Of a stretch of DNA of 9,112 nucleotides, positions 6,806 to 9,112 are shown one piece after another (the stretch's first letter is position 1; every line of letters starts with the position of its first letter). Origin of the DNA: Halobacteriales archaeon (lineage in GTDB: Archaea; Halobacteriota; Halobacteria; Halobacteriales; SKSH01); assembly GCA_007118075.1 (NCBI GenBank), contig SKSH01000087.1:1-9112 (forward strand). The letters run 5' to 3'. A program made the position numbers and the translations under genes. Under the pieces are notes generated by a model. The model saw nothing but the letters and a program-made list of their open reading frames with translations, ran no database searches and had not been told where the DNA came from.

Positions 6806-7859
6806 ACCGAGCTTCGGTGCGCTGTTCACCCGTCTCTTCGCCAACAGTCCGGATGTCATCTGGATCTGGTCTGGGGACCTCTCCAATCTCCTTTATGTCA
6901 ATCCAACCGTCGAGGAGTGGCTGGATATCGACCGAGCTACCCTCTTCGATGCCCCTGATGCCTACCTAGAACACGTCCTCGAAGACGACCTCGACCGACG
7001 CAATGCCTTTACCGAATGGCTCACCACCGCAGCAGATCAGGCGGATCAATCCTCCGAGTTCAAGAGCACCTTTCGCTGTTGGGGTCGAGACGGTACCATC
7101 CGATGGCTCGAAGAACGTGTTCACCCGATCATCGCTGAAGATGGATCGGTCCGTTACTGGGTCGGCATCGTCCGGGATGTCACCACCGATCGAGAACTCC
7201 GCGAGACGCTCGCGATGCAGACCGATCAGTTCCAGCTCTTGAATCAGATCATCCGACACGATATCCGTAACGAGATGAACCTCGGTCTTGACTTACTCCG
7301 GGGACTCAGACGCTCGATCGACGAGCCCGGTCTCGAGAAGCTCGGTTCGCTCATGGAGCGGGTGGTCGATCTCACCGAGACATCCCGCGATATGACCGAG
7401 GTGATCGCCCAACTGGCGGACAACCCCGAGTCGGTCGAGATCAAGCCATGTCTCCAGCGCGAGGTGGCCACCGCTTCGATGCTGTCTGAATCCGCGACGA
7501 TCACGGTCGAGGGGGAGATCCCCGATATCGAGGTTGAGACGACCGGTCTGCTCTCAGCGGTCTTTCGAAATGTGCTCAACAACGCGATCCAACACAACGA
7601 CACGGACGATCCAGACGTCGAGGTATCGGTGGAGACCCTCGAGGATGTCGTCGTGATCCACATCGCGGACAACGGTCCGGGGATCCCCGACAAATCGAAG
7701 GAGCTGATCTTCGAAAGCGGGAAGACACTCACCTCGAAGGGGACCGGCTTCGGCCTCGCCCTCGTCGAGAAGCTCCTCATGCTCCACGGCGGTGATATCT
7801 ACGTCTGGGACAATACCCCAAACGGCGCGATCTTCACGATCACCCTCCCGCTTGAGTGA
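6798..7859 (+). CDS. Soluble PAS histidine kinase, partner of the Bat-type regulator
   Basis: 353 residues with no membrane helix. A PAS domain (about 10-130) begins 'RLFANSPDVIWIWSG' and ends in a PAC-like 'RYWVGIVRDVTTDREL'. The dimerisation/phospho-acceptor helix carries H154 in 'IIRHDIRNEMN', the form common in haloarchaeal kinases. The ATPase has N-box 'NVLNNAIQHN' (N262), G1 'IADNGPGIP' (D291) and G2 'GTGFGLALV'. All catalytic motifs are intact. It should sense a cytoplasmic signal through PAS and phosphorylate a receiver. It starts 39 bases after the receiver-Bat regulator on the same strand, with a Shine-Dalgarno-like site and no TATA box in the gap, so the two most likely form one operon and one signalling pair. 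The ligand or cofactor of the PAS domain cannot be read from sequence. Confidence 0.95.
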   Translation: MSEPSFGALFTRLFANSPDVIWIWSGDLSNLLYVNPTVEEWLDIDRATLFDAPDAYLEHVLEDDLDRRNAFTEWLTTAADQADQSSEFKSTFRCWGRDGTIRWLEERVHPIIAEDGSVRYWVGIVRDVTTDRELRETLAMQTDQFQLLNQIIRHDIRNEMNLGLDLLRGLRRSIDEPGLEKLGSLMERVVDLTETSRDMTEVIAQLADNPESVEIKPCLQREVATASMLSESATITVEGEIPDIEVETTGLLSAVFRNVLNNAIQHNDTDDPDVEVSVETLEDVVVIHIADNGPGIPDKSKELIFESGKTLTSKGTGFGLALVEKLLMLHGGDIYVWDNTPNGAIFTITLPLE

Positions 7860-8024
7860 TCGCTACGCATCCTCGATTCGTACCCGTCAGCAACTGTGAA
7901 CATTGCATCTGCACCCACTTTTCGAGCGAGTGATTGGGGGGATTCCGACCTGGCGCAACGATGAGCATCTTCGTGTTATGCAGACGGGAGCATCTCGGCA
8001 ATACCCGCACATGACGGAATGACC
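7860..8024. other. Intergenic region with short direct repeat; no gene seen
   Basis: No coding region is supportable here. The only structure noted is the octamer GAGCATCT twice, at 7963-7970 and 7988-7995, 25 bases apart and about 30-60 bases upstream of the next gene's TATA box; it could be a regulator site or chance. A run of six G is at 7936-7941 or close by. No clear T-rich terminator follows the kinase gene. Confidence 0.3.
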
Positions 8025-8030
8025 TTTATA
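8025..8030 (+). promoter_or_regulatory. TATA box for a leaderless helix-hairpin-helix protein transcript
   Basis: TTTATA is centred about 27 bases before the GTG at 8055, so transcription should begin at or next to that codon. An in-frame ATG at 8019 would place the promoter inside the gene and is therefore disfavoured. Confidence 0.55.
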
Positions 8031-8054
8031 GGGGTATTCCACGGTGTTCAACCT

Positions 8055-9112
8055 GTGACAAAACAGCCTCACAACCAATCGCAAGATTCCACGCCCATCG
8101 AGGCTGACGTAGCTAGACTTCGGCTGGAGGATATCGATGGTATCGGTACGATTCGAGCCCAGGAGCTGCATGAGGCGGGTATCGAAACGGTTGAGGATTT
8201 TCTTTGTGCACCGATGTCTGAACTCATCCCACCAATGTCGAAGGGACTCGTCTCGCATGCTGCCGCCGAGATCAATGCACGAGCCCACATCGCCAGCGAT
8301 CTCGATGCCCACGTGAGCGAACTCTCCGGGGTCGGCCCACAGCGTGCGAGCGCGCTCACCAGCGCCGGTTATGAGACCATCGGCGACCTACGAGCGGCCA
8401 CCCACGAAGATCTCGTCAGAGCCCTCGCTCGAGACAAGGCGGTCCAACTTGAACAACATCTCCGTGAGGAGTTCCCTGACCTCGATGAGGTCCGCCAGCG
8501 GCTTTCGTCGGAGGAATCAGCAGATACCGAGGCTGAAGCCACGGGCGAGGTTACTGAATCCTCCGATCCTGACACGGCGACCGATGTGGCCGAAGAAGCA
8601 TCTCCACTCAGTGATGTTCACCACCGGATCATCTCAACCCGTTCGCGCATCCAGGAACTCGCCGAGGCTGGGCACCTCGAACTCGAAGATGACCTCGCGA
8701 ACTCGCTTGATACGCTCGAAGCACTCTTCGATGAACTCGCTACCGCAACCGAACCCGAAGACCCACCGACGATCGAGGAGCTCCTTACCGGGCTCCGAGC
8801 GGATGTCGATCGGATCGATGACCGACTCGCCTCGCTGACAGAACAACCTGTCTCGATCGATGGGGAATCATTCTCGCTACACGAGGCGATCGGTCAGCTT
8901 ATCGGCCGGGTTGACCGGCTCGAAACAGCCCTCGAGGGGGCAGAGCTACCCACTGATGAATCATCCTCGATCAAAGAAGCCGAGGACCACACACCTACCG
9001 ATGCAACACCAGCGGATGTGGCAGACCCGGATGAGGGCTCCGTTACTGAACCACTGGAGGACCTCCCTGAACACCTCCGCTGGATGGAGAAACAGATCGA
9101 CGATGTCGAGCA
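8055..9112 (+). CDS. Tandem helix-hairpin-helix protein with acidic coiled-coil region, 3'-truncated
   Basis: The frame runs open from GTG 8055 to the window edge (352 codons visible, end missing). Two helix-hairpin-helix units occur: residues about 22-52 ('LEDIDGIGTIRAQELHEAGI', hairpin GIG at 29-31) and about 87-115 ('VSELSGVGPQRASALTSAGY', hairpin GVG at 92-94). Such units usually bind DNA backbone non-specifically or mediate protein contacts. From about 150 on the protein is strongly acidic and low-complexity, with alternating Ser/Asp/Glu linkers (150-185, 295-335) and helical stretches with heptad-like hydrophobics (about 187-230, 240-262, 275-295, 335-352) suggesting coiled coils. I do not recognise a named family. 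It could be a chromatin- or repair-associated scaffold, but that is a guess. The GTG start is chosen from the leaderless TATA spacing; ATG 8019 is the alternative. Confidence 0.85.
   Translation, partial: MTKQPHNQSQDSTPIEADVARLRLEDIDGIGTIRAQELHEAGIETVEDFLCAPMSELIPPMSKGLVSHAAAEINARAHIASDLDAHVSELSGVGPQRASALTSAGYETIGDLRAATHEDLVRALARDKAVQLEQHLREEFPDLDEVRQRLSSEESADTEAEATGEVTESSDPDTATDVAEEASPLSDVHHRIISTRSRIQELAEAGHLELEDDLANSLDTLEALFDELATATEPEDPPTIEELLTGLRADVDRIDDRLASLTEQPVSIDGESFSLHEAIGQLIGRVDRLETALEGAELPTDESSSIKEAEDHTPTDATPADVADPDEGSVTEPLEDLPEHLRWMEKQIDDVE

Noticed and set aside
8019..8054. Upstream in-frame ATG extending the helix-hairpin-helix protein by 12 residues
   Set aside because: The TATA box (8025-8030) would lie within the extension; GTG 8055 has the proper leaderless spacing.
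7887..8312. 141-codon minus-strand frame, Cys-rich
   Set aside because: Overlaps the leaderless promoter and N-terminal helix-hairpin-helix coding of the plus-strand gene; Cys/Arg-rich composition is unlike haloarchaeal proteins.
8344..8838. 164-codon plus-strand frame inside the helix-hairpin-helix gene
   Set aside because: Ser/Arg/Pro-rich alternative frame of a gene whose own frame is acidic and domain-bearing.
1..9112. tRNA, rRNA, CRISPR array, transposase, integrase or attachment site
   Set aside because: Looked for on both strands; no cloverleaf, repeat-spacer pattern or recombinase motif was seen.

Overview
The window looks like a moderately GC-rich chromosomal (or large replicon) segment of a haloarchaeon (class Halobacteria). 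The grounds are acidic, Asp/Glu-rich proteins, families that are essentially haloarchaeal (HalX response regulator, Bat/HTH_10 regulator, DUF1102-like secreted protein, long S26B signal peptidase), TATA boxes placed so that transcripts would begin at or near the start codon, few CTAG tetramers, and very frequent GATC and TCGA. No rRNA, tRNA, CRISPR array, insertion sequence or integration site was seen.

Layout. (1) 2-424, plus: 3' end of an acidic, DUF1102-like exported protein cut by the window. (2) 507-1415, plus: a receiver-HalX response regulator carrying an unusual C-terminal three-helix membrane domain. (3) 1523-3187, plus: a histidine kinase with seven N-terminal membrane helices, a PAS domain and a full catalytic core, probably made from a leaderless mRNA. 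(4) 3209-4378, minus, convergent with (3): an archaeal/ER-type (Ser-His) signal peptidase with a C-terminal membrane-anchored extracytoplasmic domain. (5) 4379-4739: a 361-base divergent control region with promoters in both directions, several inverted repeats and two micro-ORFs. (6) 4740-6758, plus: a receiver-PAS-GAF-Bat-HTH_10 transcription regulator. (7) 6798-7859, plus: a soluble PAS histidine kinase, apparently in one operon with (6). (8) 8055-9112, plus: a tandem helix-hairpin-helix, acidic, coiled-coil-like protein that runs off the 3' end; it has a clear leaderless promoter.

How the genes fit together (inference). There are two likely two-component pairs: the 7TM kinase with the membrane-tethered HalX regulator, and the soluble PAS kinase with the Bat-type regulator. 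Between them lies a signal peptidase, and at the left edge an exported protein of a type often seen near such peptidases. The locus may therefore couple environmental sensing to export of a surface protein, but no direct link is visible.

Points most worth a second look: the HalX regulator fused to a membrane domain; and three micro-ORFs (4690-4743, 6758-6805, and 4401-4375 on minus) whose stop codons overlap the start region of the following real gene. The one at 4690 starts just where a leaderless transcript from the TATA box at 4657-4664 should begin. This suggests termination-reinitiation coupling, though chance is not excluded.
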